Origin: Streptomyces vinaceus | Lineage (GTDB): Bacteria > Actinomycetota > Actinomycetes > Streptomycetales > Streptomycetaceae | Reading direction: 5' to 3' | NCBI RefSeq assembly: GCF_008704935.1 | Contig: NZ_CP023692.1 | Span: 1,984,001 to 2,048,000 of the forward strand | DNA: 64,000 nucleotides | Shown: positions 1 to 8,740 of the stretch, one piece after another | How the letters are laid out: the number at the start of each line of letters is the position of its first letter | How positions within the stretch are numbered: the stretch's first letter is position 1 | Program-made: the position numbers and the translations under genes | Notes under the pieces: generated by a model | Database searches by the model: none | What the model was told of the DNA's origin: nothing | What the model saw: the letters and a program-made list of their open reading frames with translations, nothing else

Positions 1-711
1 CTCGCCCTGCACCGGCTCGACGATCATCGCCGCGGGCGTCGGCACCCCGCCCTTGGGGTCGTCGAGCAGGCTCTCGGTCCAACGCGCCCCGAGCCGCGCG
101 CCCTCGGGGCCGCCGACCCCGAACGGGCAGCGGAAGTCCTGCGGGAACGGCAGCCGGGTCACCCGTACGTCCGGCGCTCCGCCCGAGGCGCCCAGCGCCC
201 CGGCGGTCATCCCGTGGTAGGCCCCCGTGAAGGCGAGCAGCCCCGAACGCCCGGTGGCGGTCCGGACCAGCTTGAGCGCGGCCTCCACCGCATCCGTCCC
301 TGCGGGCCCGCAGAACTGGACGCGGGCGTCGGCGGCCAGTTCGGGCGGGAGGCAGGCGAACAGCTCCGTGGTGAAGGCGTCCTTGACCGGGGTGGCGAGA
401 TCCAGGACGTGCAGCGGGGCTCCCGAGTCGAGGACGCCCCGTACGGCTTCGAGCACCACGGGGTGGTTGTGCCCCAGCGCGAGGGTGCCGGCCCCGGAGA
501 GGCAGTCCAGGTAGCGCCGCCCGTCCGCGCCCTCGATGGTCAGCCCCCGCGCGCGCACGGGGACGATGGGCAGCGAGCGCGCGTACGTCCGGGCGGCGGA
601 CTCCCGCAGGGCCTGGCGCCGCAGGATGCCCTCCGCCCCGCCGGGTCCCACGGCCCTGCTTCCCTGCGACGGCACCTGCGCGGCGGCCGCTTCCTGCTCG
701 GTCAAAGCCAC
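1..711 (-). CDS. Class-III PLP aminotransferase, diaminobutyrate-type (3' part cut by window edge)
   Basis: The left edge cuts this gene. I translated about 237 N-terminal residues from the minus strand. They contain A-L-G-H-N-H-P, L-D-L-A-T-P-V-K-D, G-A-Y-H-G-M-T and E-P-V-Q-G-E, which mark class-III (acetylornithine/diaminobutyrate type) aminotransferases that move an amino group to 2-oxoglutarate using PLP. The catalytic lysine would lie beyond the window. I start at GTG 711 because a GGGAGG lies ten bases upstream and an ATG at 743 is out of frame. The nearest family I recognise is the diaminobutyrate-2-oxoglutarate aminotransferases found beside siderophore synthetases. That role is only inferred: no siderophore gene is inside the window and I see no iron-regulator box upstream. 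Confidence 0.8.
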   Translation of the reverse strand, partial: MALTEQEAAAAQVPSQGSRAVGPGGAEGILRRQALRESAARTYARSLPIVPVRARGLTIEGADGRRYLDCLSGAGTLALGHNHPVVLEAVRGVLDSGAPLHVLDLATPVKDAFTTELFACLPPELAADARVQFCGPAGTDAVEAALKLVRTATGRSGLLAFTGAYHGMTAGALGASGGAPDVRVTRLPFPQDFRCPFGVGGPEGARLGARWTESLLDDPKGGVPTPAAMIVEPVQGE

Positions 712-1055
712 GACTGTCGGACCTCCCGCACGGACTGCTCCATCGGATCGCGCCTCGAACACGGACGCCGCCCCCCATCCCCCGTACGTACCAACGACGG
801 TGACGGCGGCGGATCACGGGTGACCCCAAGATCCTTGTCCCGCCGGGAGTTCGCCCCGGTTTCGCCCGGAGTCGGCGGCGTCCCGGGGTCCGGGACCGCT
901 CGGCGCCCCCGGTTCCGGAACCGCGGCCCCGGCCTGTGCCGTCCCCAACGGCAGCGGCATAGTGGGGTGCTGAACTCGGGACGCGCACCCCGCGTGTCCC
1001 TAGTACTTCAACTGCACCGCGTCTGACATCCGGAATCACCAGGGGGATTCACGAC
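712..1055. other. Divergent intergenic region, 344 bases, no gene
   Basis: This gap separates the minus-strand aminotransferase from the plus-strand serine protease and must hold both promoters. I cannot name a convincing -35/-10 pair for either. It contains a perfect 14-base palindrome at 910-923 (listed separately) and a 7-bp inverted repeat GGGGTGC/GCACCCC at 964-970 and 985-991. Open frames across it lack ribosome sites and look like chance in GC-rich DNA. Confidence 0.6.
910..923. promoter_or_regulatory. Perfect 14-bp palindrome, possible operator
   Basis: CGGTTCCGGAACCG reads the same on both strands. It sits about 200 bases upstream of the aminotransferase start and 130 upstream of the protease start, in the only long non-coding gap of the window. 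A repressor or activator site is the simplest reading. No neighbouring regulator is obviously linked to it. Confidence 0.35.
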
Positions 1056-2234
1056 ATGCGCCCGAACCGACCGGTCACCGCGATCCTGTGCGCGGCGGCA
1101 CTCGCCATGACCGCCGCGGCCTGCGGACCCGGCGACGGGGAGGCCGGCGGCGACGCCAAGCCGACCGTGGCGGCGAGCCTCCCCACCGAGGCCGACGGGA
1201 CCGTCAAGATCCCGGACCAGCTCAAGGAGAGGCTCAAGCAGCACGGCTTCGACCTGGACAAGTGGAAGGGGGGTGCGTGGAAGAACTGGAAGCAGGAGGA
1301 CTGGCTCCGCGAGGCGGGCGACTACGTCAACCCGATCATCGAGGACCTGTGGAACCCGGACCGGATGCGTGAGGCCGACAAGACCCCGCAGCCCCCGGCC
1401 GTCGACCCCGACGCCGGCAAGGACCAGGGCGTCACCGACCCGACCCCCGTGCCGGTGCAGGCCAAGGCCGCCAACGCGCCGTACCACAGCAGCGTTCCCG
1501 TCTCCGGCAAGGTGTTCTTCGACGGACCCGAGGGCTCGATGGTCTGCTCGGCGACCGTGGTGAAGGACCCGGCCCACCCCGGCAAGTCCAACATGGTCTG
1601 GACGGCCGGCCACTGCGTGCACGCGGGCAAGTCCGGCGGCTGGTACCGCAACATCGCCTTCGTCCCCTCGTACAACAACGCCGGCAAGCCTGCCGCGCAG
1701 CTCAAGGGTGCCCCGCGCGAGCAGGTGGCCCCCTACGGCGTGTGGTGGAGCGACTGGGCGCAGACCTCGGACCAGTGGATCGCGAACGGCGGTCCGACCG
1801 GTGGCGCGGGCGCCCCGTACGACTTCGCCGTGCTGCACGTGACGCCGGAGAAGAGCACCGGCAAGTCCCTGGAGGAGACGGTCGGCGCGGCGCTCCCGGT
1901 GGAGTTCAACGCCCCGGCGGTGCCGAAGGTCGCGAGCATCACGGCGACCGGCTACCCGGCGGCGGCCCCGTTCGACGGCCAGAAGGCCTACCAGTGCGCC
2001 GACAAGCCGGGCCGGCTCTCGCTGACCGCGAACGCCCCGGTGATGTACCGCATCGGCTGCACGATGACCGGCGGCTCCTCCGGCGGCGGCTGGGTGGCCG
2101 CGGGCAGCGACGGCAAGCCGGCGCTGGTGTCGAACACGTCGATCGGCCCCGCCAAGGCGGGCTGGCTGGCCGGACCCCGGCTCGGCCCGGAGGCCAAGGG
2201 CGTCTTCGATGCGGTGAGCGCCAAGTTCAAGTAA
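1056..2234 (+). CDS. Secreted trypsin/V8-like serine protease, probable lipoprotein
   Basis: A 392-residue exported protease. The signal peptide ends at a Cys near residue 23 (T-A-A-A-C, a loose lipobox), so it is probably a lipoprotein. A linker rich in charged and Trp residues (50-140) precedes a chymotrypsin-fold domain. The catalytic triad is visible as His186 (T-A-G-H-C), Asp256 (Y-D-F-A-V-L) and Ser342 (G-G-S-S-G-G-G). Two Cys pairs could form disulphides. AGGGGG lies about ten bases before the ATG. The gene converges with hflX and the two share a strong hairpin. The substrate is unknown; the V8-like glutamyl-endopeptidase group is the closest I recognise. Confidence 0.85.
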   Translation: MRPNRPVTAILCAAALAMTAAACGPGDGEAGGDAKPTVAASLPTEADGTVKIPDQLKERLKQHGFDLDKWKGGAWKNWKQEDWLREAGDYVNPIIEDLWNPDRMREADKTPQPPAVDPDAGKDQGVTDPTPVPVQAKAANAPYHSSVPVSGKVFFDGPEGSMVCSATVVKDPAHPGKSNMVWTAGHCVHAGKSGGWYRNIAFVPSYNNAGKPAAQLKGAPREQVAPYGVWWSDWAQTSDQWIANGGPTGGAGAPYDFAVLHVTPEKSTGKSLEETVGAALPVEFNAPAVPKVASITATGYPAAAPFDGQKAYQCADKPGRLSLTANAPVMYRIGCTMTGGSSGGGWVAAGSDGKPALVSNTSIGPAKAGWLAGPRLGPEAKGVFDAVSAKFK

Positions 2235-2255
2235 CCCCGCCCGCGCACGCGAAAA

Positions 2256-2288
2256 CGGAGGGCCCCCTGCACCGCAGGGGGCCCTCCG
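2256..2288. terminator. Bidirectional terminator, 15-bp perfect stem
   Basis: Arms 2256-2270 and 2274-2288 pair perfectly over 15 bases around a 3-base loop. The hairpin lies between the converging serine protease and hflX genes and can end transcription from both sides. There is no clear U-tract, which is usual in Streptomyces. Confidence 0.85.
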
Positions 2289-2318
2289 CCGTGTGTCCGC
2301 CGTGTACCCGGTCGTCCG

Positions 2319-3824
2319 TTACCGCTTCGCGGGTACGTACGGCGCCAGGTCCGAGGCCAGTTCCTGGTGGACCCGCACCTTCAGCAGGGTGCCCTCCGGG
2401 GTGTGCTCCTCGGAGATCACCTCGCCCTCGGCGTGCGCCCGGGCGACGAGCGAGCCGCGCGTGTACGGCACGAGCGCCTCGACCTCGACCTCGGGCCGCG
2501 GCAGCTCGGCGTCGATGAGCGCGAGGAGCTCCGCGATGCCCTGGCCCGTACGCGCCGAGACGGCGATGGAGTGCCGTTCGATGCGCAGCAGGCGCTGGAG
2601 TACGAGCGGGTCTGCGGCGTCGGCCTTGTTGATCACCACGATCTCGGGCACGTTGACCGCGCCGACCTCGCGGATGACCTCGCGCACGGCCGCCAGCTGC
2701 TCCTCCGGCGCCGGGTGCGAGCCGTCCACGATGTGCAGGATGAGGTCGGAGTCGCCGACCTCCTCCATCGTGGAGCGGAACGCCTCGACCAGGTGGTGGG
2801 GCAGGTGCCGGACGAAGCCGACCGTGTCGGCCAGCGTGTAGATCCGGCCGGAGGGGGTCTCGGCCCGGCGGACGGTCGGGTCGAGGGTGGCGAACAGCGC
2901 GTTCTCCACCAGCACGCCCGCGCCCGTGAGGCGGTTGAGCAGCGAGGACTTGCCGGCGTTGGTGTAGCCGGCGATGGCGACCGAGGGCACCTTGTTGCGG
3001 CGCCTTTCCTGCCGCTTGATGTCGCGGCCGGTCTTCATCTCCGCGATCTCCCGGCGCATCTTCGCCATCTTCTCGCGGATCCGGCGCCGGTCGGTCTCGA
3101 TCTTGGTCTCACCGGGGCCTCGGGTGGCCATGCCGCCACCGCCGCCGCCACCCATCTGCCGGGACAGCGACTGACCCCAGCCGCGCAGCCGCGGCAGCAT
3201 GTACTGCATCTGCGCGAGGGCGACCTGCGCCTTGCCCTCTCGGGACTTGGCGTGCTGGGCGAAGATGTCGAGGATCAGGGCGGTCCGGTCGACCACCTTG
3301 ACCTTGACGACGTCTTCGAGGGCGATGAGCTGGCCGGGGCTGAGCTCGCCGTCGCAGACGACCGTGTCGGCGCCGCTCTCCAGCACGATGTCGCGCAGTT
3401 CGCGGGCCTTGCCCGAGCCGATGAAGGTGGCCGGGTCCGGCTTGTCGCGGCGCTGGATCACACCGTCGAGTACGAGGGCGCCCGCCGTCTCGGCGAGGGC
3501 CGCGAGCTCCGCGAGGGAGTTCTCGGCGTCCTGCACCGTTCCGGAGGTCCAGACGCCCACCAGCACGACGCGCTCCAGGCGCAGCTGGCGGTACTCGACC
3601 TCGGTGACGTCTTCGAGCTCGGTGGAGAGGCCGGCCACGCGGCGCAGGGCCGCGCGTTCGGAGCGTTCGAACTGCTCGCCGTCCCGGTCTCCGTCGACCT
3701 CGTGGCTCCAGGCGACGTCCTCTTCCATCAGGGCGTCGGCCCGGAGGCTCTCGGTGAAGCTCTGCGAGTCCTGCACGTCCCGTGCGTCCCGCGCGTCCTG
3801 GGAAGGGGAAGAAGAGGAGGTCAT
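2319..3824 (-). CDS. hflX: GTPase HflX (ribosome-associated)
   Basis: A 501-residue HflX-family GTPase. HflX binds the large ribosomal subunit and splits stalled or hibernating 70S ribosomes under stress. The N-terminal half (about 90-270) is the HflX nucleotide-binding and helical domain, with a glycine-rich stretch near residue 225. The G domain follows: P-loop G-Y-T-N-A-G-K-S-S, switch D-T-V-G-F and N-K-A-D. An acidic extension of about 80 residues rich in Asp, Glu and Ser precedes the family core, as in other actinobacterial HflX proteins. The ATG at 3824 has AAGGA four bases upstream. A candidate promoter lies at 3889-3917, so the gene probably has its own transcript after the M1 peptidase. 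Confidence 0.95.
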   Translation of the reverse strand: MTSSSSPSQDARDARDVQDSQSFTESLRADALMEEDVAWSHEVDGDRDGEQFERSERAALRRVAGLSTELEDVTEVEYRQLRLERVVLVGVWTSGTVQDAENSLAELAALAETAGALVLDGVIQRRDKPDPATFIGSGKARELRDIVLESGADTVVCDGELSPGQLIALEDVVKVKVVDRTALILDIFAQHAKSREGKAQVALAQMQYMLPRLRGWGQSLSRQMGGGGGGGMATRGPGETKIETDRRRIREKMAKMRREIAEMKTGRDIKRQERRRNKVPSVAIAGYTNAGKSSLLNRLTGAGVLVENALFATLDPTVRRAETPSGRIYTLADTVGFVRHLPHHLVEAFRSTMEEVGDSDLILHIVDGSHPAPEEQLAAVREVIREVGAVNVPEIVVINKADAADPLVLQRLLRIERHSIAVSARTGQGIAELLALIDAELPRPEVEVEALVPYTRGSLVARAHAEGEVISEEHTPEGTLLKVRVHQELASDLAPYVPAKR

Positions 3825-3888
3825 TGGATCCTTACGTCGAAATCGATTGCGGCCGTTTCATGCCTGGTCGTGGCCGGGCATGAGCGTG

Positions 3889-3917
3889 ACCTAACTCTGT
3901 CACGTCCAACGTGTCAC
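3889..3917 (-). promoter_or_regulatory. Candidate hflX promoter
   Basis: On the minus strand GTGACA (3917-3912) is followed after 17 bases by TTAGGT (3894-3889). This is one base from TTGACA and close to a TAnnnT -10. Transcription would start about 55-60 bases before the hflX ATG. Confidence 0.5.
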
Positions 3918-3919
3918 AT

Positions 3920-3940
3920 CGCCGGGAGATTCCCCCGGCG
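3920..3940 (-). terminator. Weak hairpin after the M1 peptidase gene
   Basis: CGCCGGG (3920-3926) pairs with CCCGGCG (3934-3940) around a 7-base loop, 50 bases after the peptidase stop codon and just upstream of the hflX promoter. A 7-bp stem is short for a Streptomyces terminator, so this is tentative. Confidence 0.35.
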
Positions 3941-3991
3941 TGCGGCTCCGTCGACCGGCCTGTCGATGGTGACATGCCCGTTCCCCGGGGG

Positions 3992-5494
3992 TCACACGCT
4001 TTTCGGGCCGCCCCACTCCGGGTGCCCGGGCATCGCGGGGGTGGTCTTCCCGTACAGCCAGGGCTTCAGGAAGGCCGTCAGGTCCCGTCCGGCGACCTCC
4101 GAGGCCAGGCGTACGAAGTCGTCCGTGCCCGCGGTCGCGTCCTTGTTCTCCGCCACCCAGCGCCGCTCGACCCGGTCGAAGGCCTTCTCGCCGATCTCCT
4201 GCCGCAGCGCGTACAGGATCAGGGCGGCCCCGTCGTAGACCGCCGGCCGGAAGAGCCCGATCTTCTCCCCGGGTGCGGCCGCCTTCGGCGCGGCCGGGGG
4301 CCCGCCGGCCGCCCGCCACTGGTCGGAGCGCTGGTACGCCTCGCGCATGCGCCGCTCCATGGAGTACTTGCCGAGGCCGTCCGCGTACAGGGCCTCGTAC
4401 CAGGTGGCGTGTCCCTCGTTGAGCCACAGGTCGGACCAGGTGCGCGGGCTGACGCTGTCGCCGAACCACTGGTGGGCGAGCTCGTGGACCATCACGGCCT
4501 CGACGTACCAGGTGGGGTAGCCCGCCCCCGTGAAGAGGCCGTTCTCGAACAGCGAGAGGGTCTGCGTCTCCAGCTCGAACCCGGTCTTGGCCTTCGCGAT
4601 CAGCACACCGTAGTTCTCGAAGGGGTAGGCGCCGACCCGCGCCTCCATCCAGCGCACGTGCCCGGCGGTCTTCTGCAGCCAGGGCTCCAGGCGCCCCCGG
4701 TCCGCGGCCGGGACCACGCTGCGCAGCGGCAGCCCGTGCGGGCCGGTGGCCTCCACCACGGCCGAGTCGCCGATGGAGACCTGGGCGAGCTCGGTGGCCA
4801 TCGGGTGCAGGGTGCGGTACGTCCAGGTGGTCGCCCCGGCGGCGCGGGGAGCGGGGAGGGCGCCCGGCACCCCGTTGGCGACGGCGGTCAGGCCGGCCGG
4901 GGCGGTGATCCGGAAGGTGAAGTAGGCCTTGTCGGCCGGGTGGTCGTTGCACGGGAAGACCCGGTGGGCGGCGTCGGCCTGGTTGGCCATGGCCAAGCCG
5001 TCGTCGGTGGGCACCCAGCCCCCGTCGGAGATGCCGCGCGGATCGCTGGTGTGCCGGATCTCGATGTGGAGCGGCACGTTCGCCGCGACCGGGCTCGCGG
5101 GGGTGAGCACGAGGTCCTCGCCGGCGCTCTCGAAGCGCGCCGGTTCGCCGTTGACCTGGGCGGACGCCACCGTGCCGTGGGTGAAGTCGAGGTTGATCCG
5201 CTCCAGCGGCTCCAGCGCGCGGGCGTCGATGACGGTGATCGCGTCGAGCGGGCTCTTGTTGTCCTTGTACGTGAAGGACAGGTCGTACGAGAGGACGTCG
5301 TACCCGGGGTTCCCGAGCTGCGGGAACAGCGTGTCGCCGATGCCCAGCGGCTCCGGCGGGGGCAGCACGGCGGCGACGAGGGTGAGGGAGGCCGCGGCCA
5401 GCAGGGCGGCGCGCAGGCGCGGGGAGGAGAGCTGCATCCCCCACCGCTTACCAGCGCCCGCCGCGCGGCCGCGTACGGCGCGCGACGGTTCCAC
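3992..5494 (-). CDS. Exported M1-family zinc metallopeptidase
   Basis: A 500-residue aminopeptidase-N-like enzyme. From the upstream start, the zinc motif is H-E-L-A-H at 337-341 with the third ligand Glu360 in W-L-N-E-G. A beta-rich N-terminal domain covers about 65-260. The usual G-A-M-E-N substrate motif is replaced by a divergent stretch around 306-315, as in an actinobacterial subgroup of M1 enzymes. The start is uncertain. GTG 5494 has GGAAGG ten bases upstream. An ATG at 5437 gives a cleaner signal peptide but has only GGGGG touching the codon. Either way the product is exported and likely trims peptides outside the membrane. Confidence 0.88.
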   Translation of the reverse strand: MEPSRAVRGRAAGAGKRWGMQLSSPRLRAALLAAASLTLVAAVLPPPEPLGIGDTLFPQLGNPGYDVLSYDLSFTYKDNKSPLDAITVIDARALEPLERINLDFTHGTVASAQVNGEPARFESAGEDLVLTPASPVAANVPLHIEIRHTSDPRGISDGGWVPTDDGLAMANQADAAHRVFPCNDHPADKAYFTFRITAPAGLTAVANGVPGALPAPRAAGATTWTYRTLHPMATELAQVSIGDSAVVEATGPHGLPLRSVVPAADRGRLEPWLQKTAGHVRWMEARVGAYPFENYGVLIAKAKTGFELETQTLSLFENGLFTGAGYPTWYVEAVMVHELAHQWFGDSVSPRTWSDLWLNEGHATWYEALYADGLGKYSMERRMREAYQRSDQWRAAGGPPAAPKAAAPGEKIGLFRPAVYDGAALILYALRQEIGEKAFDRVERRWVAENKDATAGTDDFVRLASEVAGRDLTAFLKPWLYGKTTPAMPGHPEWGGPKSV

Positions 5495-5578
5495 CCGAAC
5501 GGGACCTTCCGCCGCCGCGCGCCCGGTCCCGGGAGCGGTGTCCGGCCCGGCAGCGCGAGCACGCCCCCGGCGGGCGCC

Positions 5579-7663
5579 TCAGGCCCGGCGCACGTCGTAG
5601 ACCCCCGGAACGTCCCGCATCGCCCGCATCAGGGACGGCAGCCCGGTCGCGTCGGGCAGTTGCAGGGTGTACGTGTGGCGGACCCGCTGCTCGACGGGCG
5701 GTTCCACGGTCGCGGAGACCACTTCGACCCCTTCGCGGGCGATGGCCTCGGTCAGGTCGGCCAGCAGGTGGGGGCGGCCGAACGATTCGGCGAGCAGCGT
5801 GACCCGGCAGTCCGCGGTGGCCCGCCAGTGCACGGCGACGGAGGTCCGTCCCAGCGCGCGCATCTGGGCCACCGCCGCGCAGTGGATGCGGTGGACGGTG
5901 ACGGCCCCGCCGCGTACGACGAACCCGGCGACGGCGTCCGGCGGTACGGGGGTGCAGCAGCCGGCCAGCCGTACGGTGGCGTCCGGGAGGTCGGCCACGG
6001 CGTTGCCGCCGCCGCCCCGGGCGCCCACCACGGACAGCGGCGCCCGGGCAGGGGTGGCGGCGGGCTTGGCGGTCTCGGGGTGCGCCTGGAGCCAGCTGCC
6101 GATGGCGATGCGGGCGGCCGGGGTCCTGGCGTGCTCCAGCCAGTCGGCGGCGGGCCCGGAGGAGGAGTCCTGGGCGATCAGCAGCTGGACGGTGTCCCCG
6201 TCGGAGAGCCGGGTGGCCAGGGAGGCGAGGCGCCCGTTGACCCGGGCGCCGATACATCCGTGCGCCGCCTCGCCGTACTGCGCGTAGGCGGCGTCGATGC
6301 AGCTGGCCCCGGCGGGCAGGCCGAGCGTCCCCCCGTCGGCCCGGAACACGGTGATCTCGCGGTCCTGGGCCAGCTCGGCGCGCAGCACGCTCCAGAAGGT
6401 GTCGGGGTCGGGCGCGGACTGCTGCCAGTCGAGGAGCCGCGAGAGCCAGCCGGGCCGGGTCGGGTCGACCCGCTCCTCGTCGCAGTCGGGGGAGGCCTCC
6501 GCGGCCGGGGCGGTGGCGTACGGATTGCCCAGCGCGACGACGCCGGCCTCGGCGACGCGGTGCATCTGGCGGGTCCGGACGATGACTTCGGCCACGTACC
6601 CCTCGGGCGTGGCGACGGCGGTGTGCAGCGACTGGTACAGGTTGAACTTCGGGGCGGCGATGAAGTCCTTGAACTCCGAGACGACCGGGGTGAAGCAGGT
6701 GTGCAGCTCGCCCAGGACGGCGTAGCAGTCGGCGTTCTCGCCGACGAGGACGAGGATGCGGCCGAAGTCGGAGCCGCGCAGCTCGCCCCGCTTGAGGGCG
6801 ATCCGGTGGACGGAGACGAAGTGCCTGGGCCGTACGACCACCTCGGCCGGGAGGCCGGCCTCCCGCAGCACGCCGCGTACGGACTCCGCGATGGCGGGCA
6901 GCGGGTCGCGCTCACCGGCGTGGGCCGCGATGAGGGCGCGGGTGTGCTCGTACTCCTCGGGGTGCAGGATCGCGAAGACGAGGTCTTCCAGCTCGGACTT
7001 GAGTGCCTGTACGCCGAGCCGTTCGGCGAGCGGGATGAGGACGTCGCGGGTGACCTTGGCGATGCGCGCCTGTTTCTCGGGACGCATCACGCCGAGGGTG
7101 CGCATGTTGTGCAGCCGGTCGGCGAGTTTGATGGACATGACGCGGACGTCGTTGCCGGTGGCGACGAGCATCTTGCGGAAGGTCTCGGGTTCGGCGGCGG
7201 CCCCGTAGTCGATCTTCTCCACCTTGGTGACGCCGTCGACGATGAAACAGACCTCGTCGCCGAATTCGGCGCGGACCTGATCGAGGGTCACCTCGGTGTC
7301 CTCGACCGTGTCGTGGAGCAGAGAGGCCGTCAAGGTCGTGGTCTCGGCGCCGAGTTCGGCGAGGATCAGGGTGACGGCGAGCGGATGTGTGATGTACGGC
7401 TCACCGCTCTTGCGCATCTGTCCGCGGTGCGAGGACTCCGCGAGCACGTACGCGCGGCGCAGGAGGGACAGGTCCGCGTCCGGGTGGTGGGCGCGGTGCG
7501 CCTCGGCCACGTGGCCGATGGCGTCGGGGAGCCGGTCTCTGGATGTGGGTCCGAGAAGGGCGGCGCGCCCGAGTCGTCGCAGGTCGAGGCGGGTTCGGCC
7601 CCGTCTGCTGAGTTCGGGGCGCGCTTCGGGACGTGCTTCGGGGTTCGTGGCCTCTGCACTCAT
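5579..7663 (-). CDS. rshA: RelA/SpoT homologue RshA ((p)ppGpp metabolism)
   Basis: A 694-residue long RSH protein: HD hydrolase, RelA/SpoT synthetase, TGS, then a C-terminal ACT domain. The hydrolase site is intact (Y-I-T-H-P, L-L-H-D-T-V-E-D and L-A-D-R-L-H-N-M-R). The synthetase site is not canonical: the usual N-P-K-P-N-G-Y-Q-S is A-P-K-F-N-L-Y-Q-S, E-V-Q-I-R-T is E-V-I-V-R-T, and D-L-L-A-I-R is D-F-G-R-I-L. I chose ATG 7663 because GGAGG lies six bases upstream; the longer frame adds an unsupported 28 residues. S. coelicolor has a second RelA-like gene, rshA, in this neighbourhood, distinct from relA. It lies 140 bases after dapF on the same strand. Confidence 0.9.
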   Translation of the reverse strand: MSAEATNPEARPEARPELSRRGRTRLDLRRLGRAALLGPTSRDRLPDAIGHVAEAHRAHHPDADLSLLRRAYVLAESSHRGQMRKSGEPYITHPLAVTLILAELGAETTTLTASLLHDTVEDTEVTLDQVRAEFGDEVCFIVDGVTKVEKIDYGAAAEPETFRKMLVATGNDVRVMSIKLADRLHNMRTLGVMRPEKQARIAKVTRDVLIPLAERLGVQALKSELEDLVFAILHPEEYEHTRALIAAHAGERDPLPAIAESVRGVLREAGLPAEVVVRPRHFVSVHRIALKRGELRGSDFGRILVLVGENADCYAVLGELHTCFTPVVSEFKDFIAAPKFNLYQSLHTAVATPEGYVAEVIVRTRQMHRVAEAGVVALGNPYATAPAAEASPDCDEERVDPTRPGWLSRLLDWQQSAPDPDTFWSVLRAELAQDREITVFRADGGTLGLPAGASCIDAAYAQYGEAAHGCIGARVNGRLASLATRLSDGDTVQLLIAQDSSSGPAADWLEHARTPAARIAIGSWLQAHPETAKPAATPARAPLSVVGARGGGGNAVADLPDATVRLAGCCTPVPPDAVAGFVVRGGAVTVHRIHCAAVAQMRALGRTSVAVHWRATADCRVTLLAESFGRPHLLADLTEAIAREGVEVVSATVEPPVEQRVRHTYTLQLPDATGLPSLMRAMRDVPGVYDVRRA

Positions 7664-7803
7664 GGGCACCTCCGGCGGCTTCGACCGGCGGTGGCGGGCA
7701 TGGGGTGAGCCCTCAGGGCCGGTGCCTGATGCTACCGACCCCACCACGTGGCGCAGTCCGCCTCTCGCCCAGCGTGAAACGGATCACCCATTAGAGGGAA
7801 GCC

Positions 7804-8679
7804 TCAGCCGAAAACCGTTTCGGTGAGCCAGGTCGTGTCGAACTCGCCCGTGGCGACGATGACGGCGGGTCCGGTCATGTCGATCTGCCCGTCCGGGTGT
7901 TCGGTGATGAGAAGCGTGCCGCCGGGGAGGTCGACGGTGTACGTGACGGGCTGACCGGTGACGGAGGGGTCGGCCCCGTCCCGCCGGATGGCGGCCACGG
8001 CGACGGCGCAGGCGCCGGTGCCGCAGGAGCGGGTCTCGCCGGAGCCGCGCTCGTGGACGCGCATGGCGACGTGCCGCGGTCCGCGGTCCACGACGAACTC
8101 CACGTTGACACCCGTCGGGTAGACCTCGGCCGGGCTGACCGGGGGCGGGTCGAGCAGCTTTCCGGCGTGGTCCAGGGTTTCGACGAACGCGACGGCGTGC
8201 GGGTTGCCCATGTTGACGTTGCGGGCGGGCCAGGCGCGCTCGCCGACGGTCACGGTGACCTGCTCCTCGGGGAGGAGGGCGCGGCCCATGGAGACCGTCA
8301 CGTCGCCGCTCTTGTCGAGGTGCACCCGCTTGACGCCGCCACGGGTGGCGACGGCGAGGTCGCCGGGCTCGACGTGGCCGGCGTACTGGAGGTAGCGGGC
8401 GAAGACGCGGACGCCGTTGCCGCACATCTCGGCGACGGAGCCGTCGCTGTTGCGGTAGTCCATGAACCACTCGGCCTCGTCGGCCAGGTGCGCGGCCTCG
8501 GGGTGCGCGGCGGACCGGACGACGTGCAGCACCCCGTCCGCGCCGATGCCGGCGCGCCGGTCGCACAGCTTCGCGACGGCGCTCGCGGGCAGCTCGACGG
8601 CGTTGTCCGGGTCCGGGACGATCACGAAGTCGTTCTCGGTGCCGTGGCCCTTGAGGAAGGAGAGGCTGGTCTGCGTCAC
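7804..8679 (-). CDS. dapF: Diaminopimelate epimerase DapF
   Basis: A 291-residue enzyme converting LL- to meso-diaminopimelate in lysine synthesis. Streptomyces peptidoglycan itself uses the LL form. Both catalytic cysteines are present: Cys86 in E-M-C-G-N-G-V and Cys219 in S-C-G-T-G-A-C. The start is GTG 8679. There is no ribosome site before it, but TACCAT lies at 8691-8686, six bases upstream, which is the spacing of a -10 box for a leaderless mRNA. Confidence 0.95.
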   Translation of the reverse strand: MTQTSLSFLKGHGTENDFVIVPDPDNAVELPASAVAKLCDRRAGIGADGVLHVVRSAAHPEAAHLADEAEWFMDYRNSDGSVAEMCGNGVRVFARYLQYAGHVEPGDLAVATRGGVKRVHLDKSGDVTVSMGRALLPEEQVTVTVGERAWPARNVNMGNPHAVAFVETLDHAGKLLDPPPVSPAEVYPTGVNVEFVVDRGPRHVAMRVHERGSGETRSCGTGACAVAVAAIRRDGADPSVTGQPVTYTVDLPGGTLLITEHPDGQIDMTGPAVIVATGEFDTTWLTETVFG

Positions 8680-8740
8680 CCGCCCATGGTACCGAGCGGG
8701 ACGTCCGAGCAGGTCGGCGGCACCGTACGGCTGCCTTCCC

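Noticed and set aside
1..1055. Siderophore locus
   Set aside because: The aminotransferase type is suggestive, but no synthetase gene or iron-regulator box is visible in the window.
3911..7708. A 1265-codon open frame on the plus strand
   Set aside because: It is antisense to the M1 peptidase and rshA. It has repetitive Arg/Gly/Val composition and no ribosome site, a normal by-product of GC-biased third positions.
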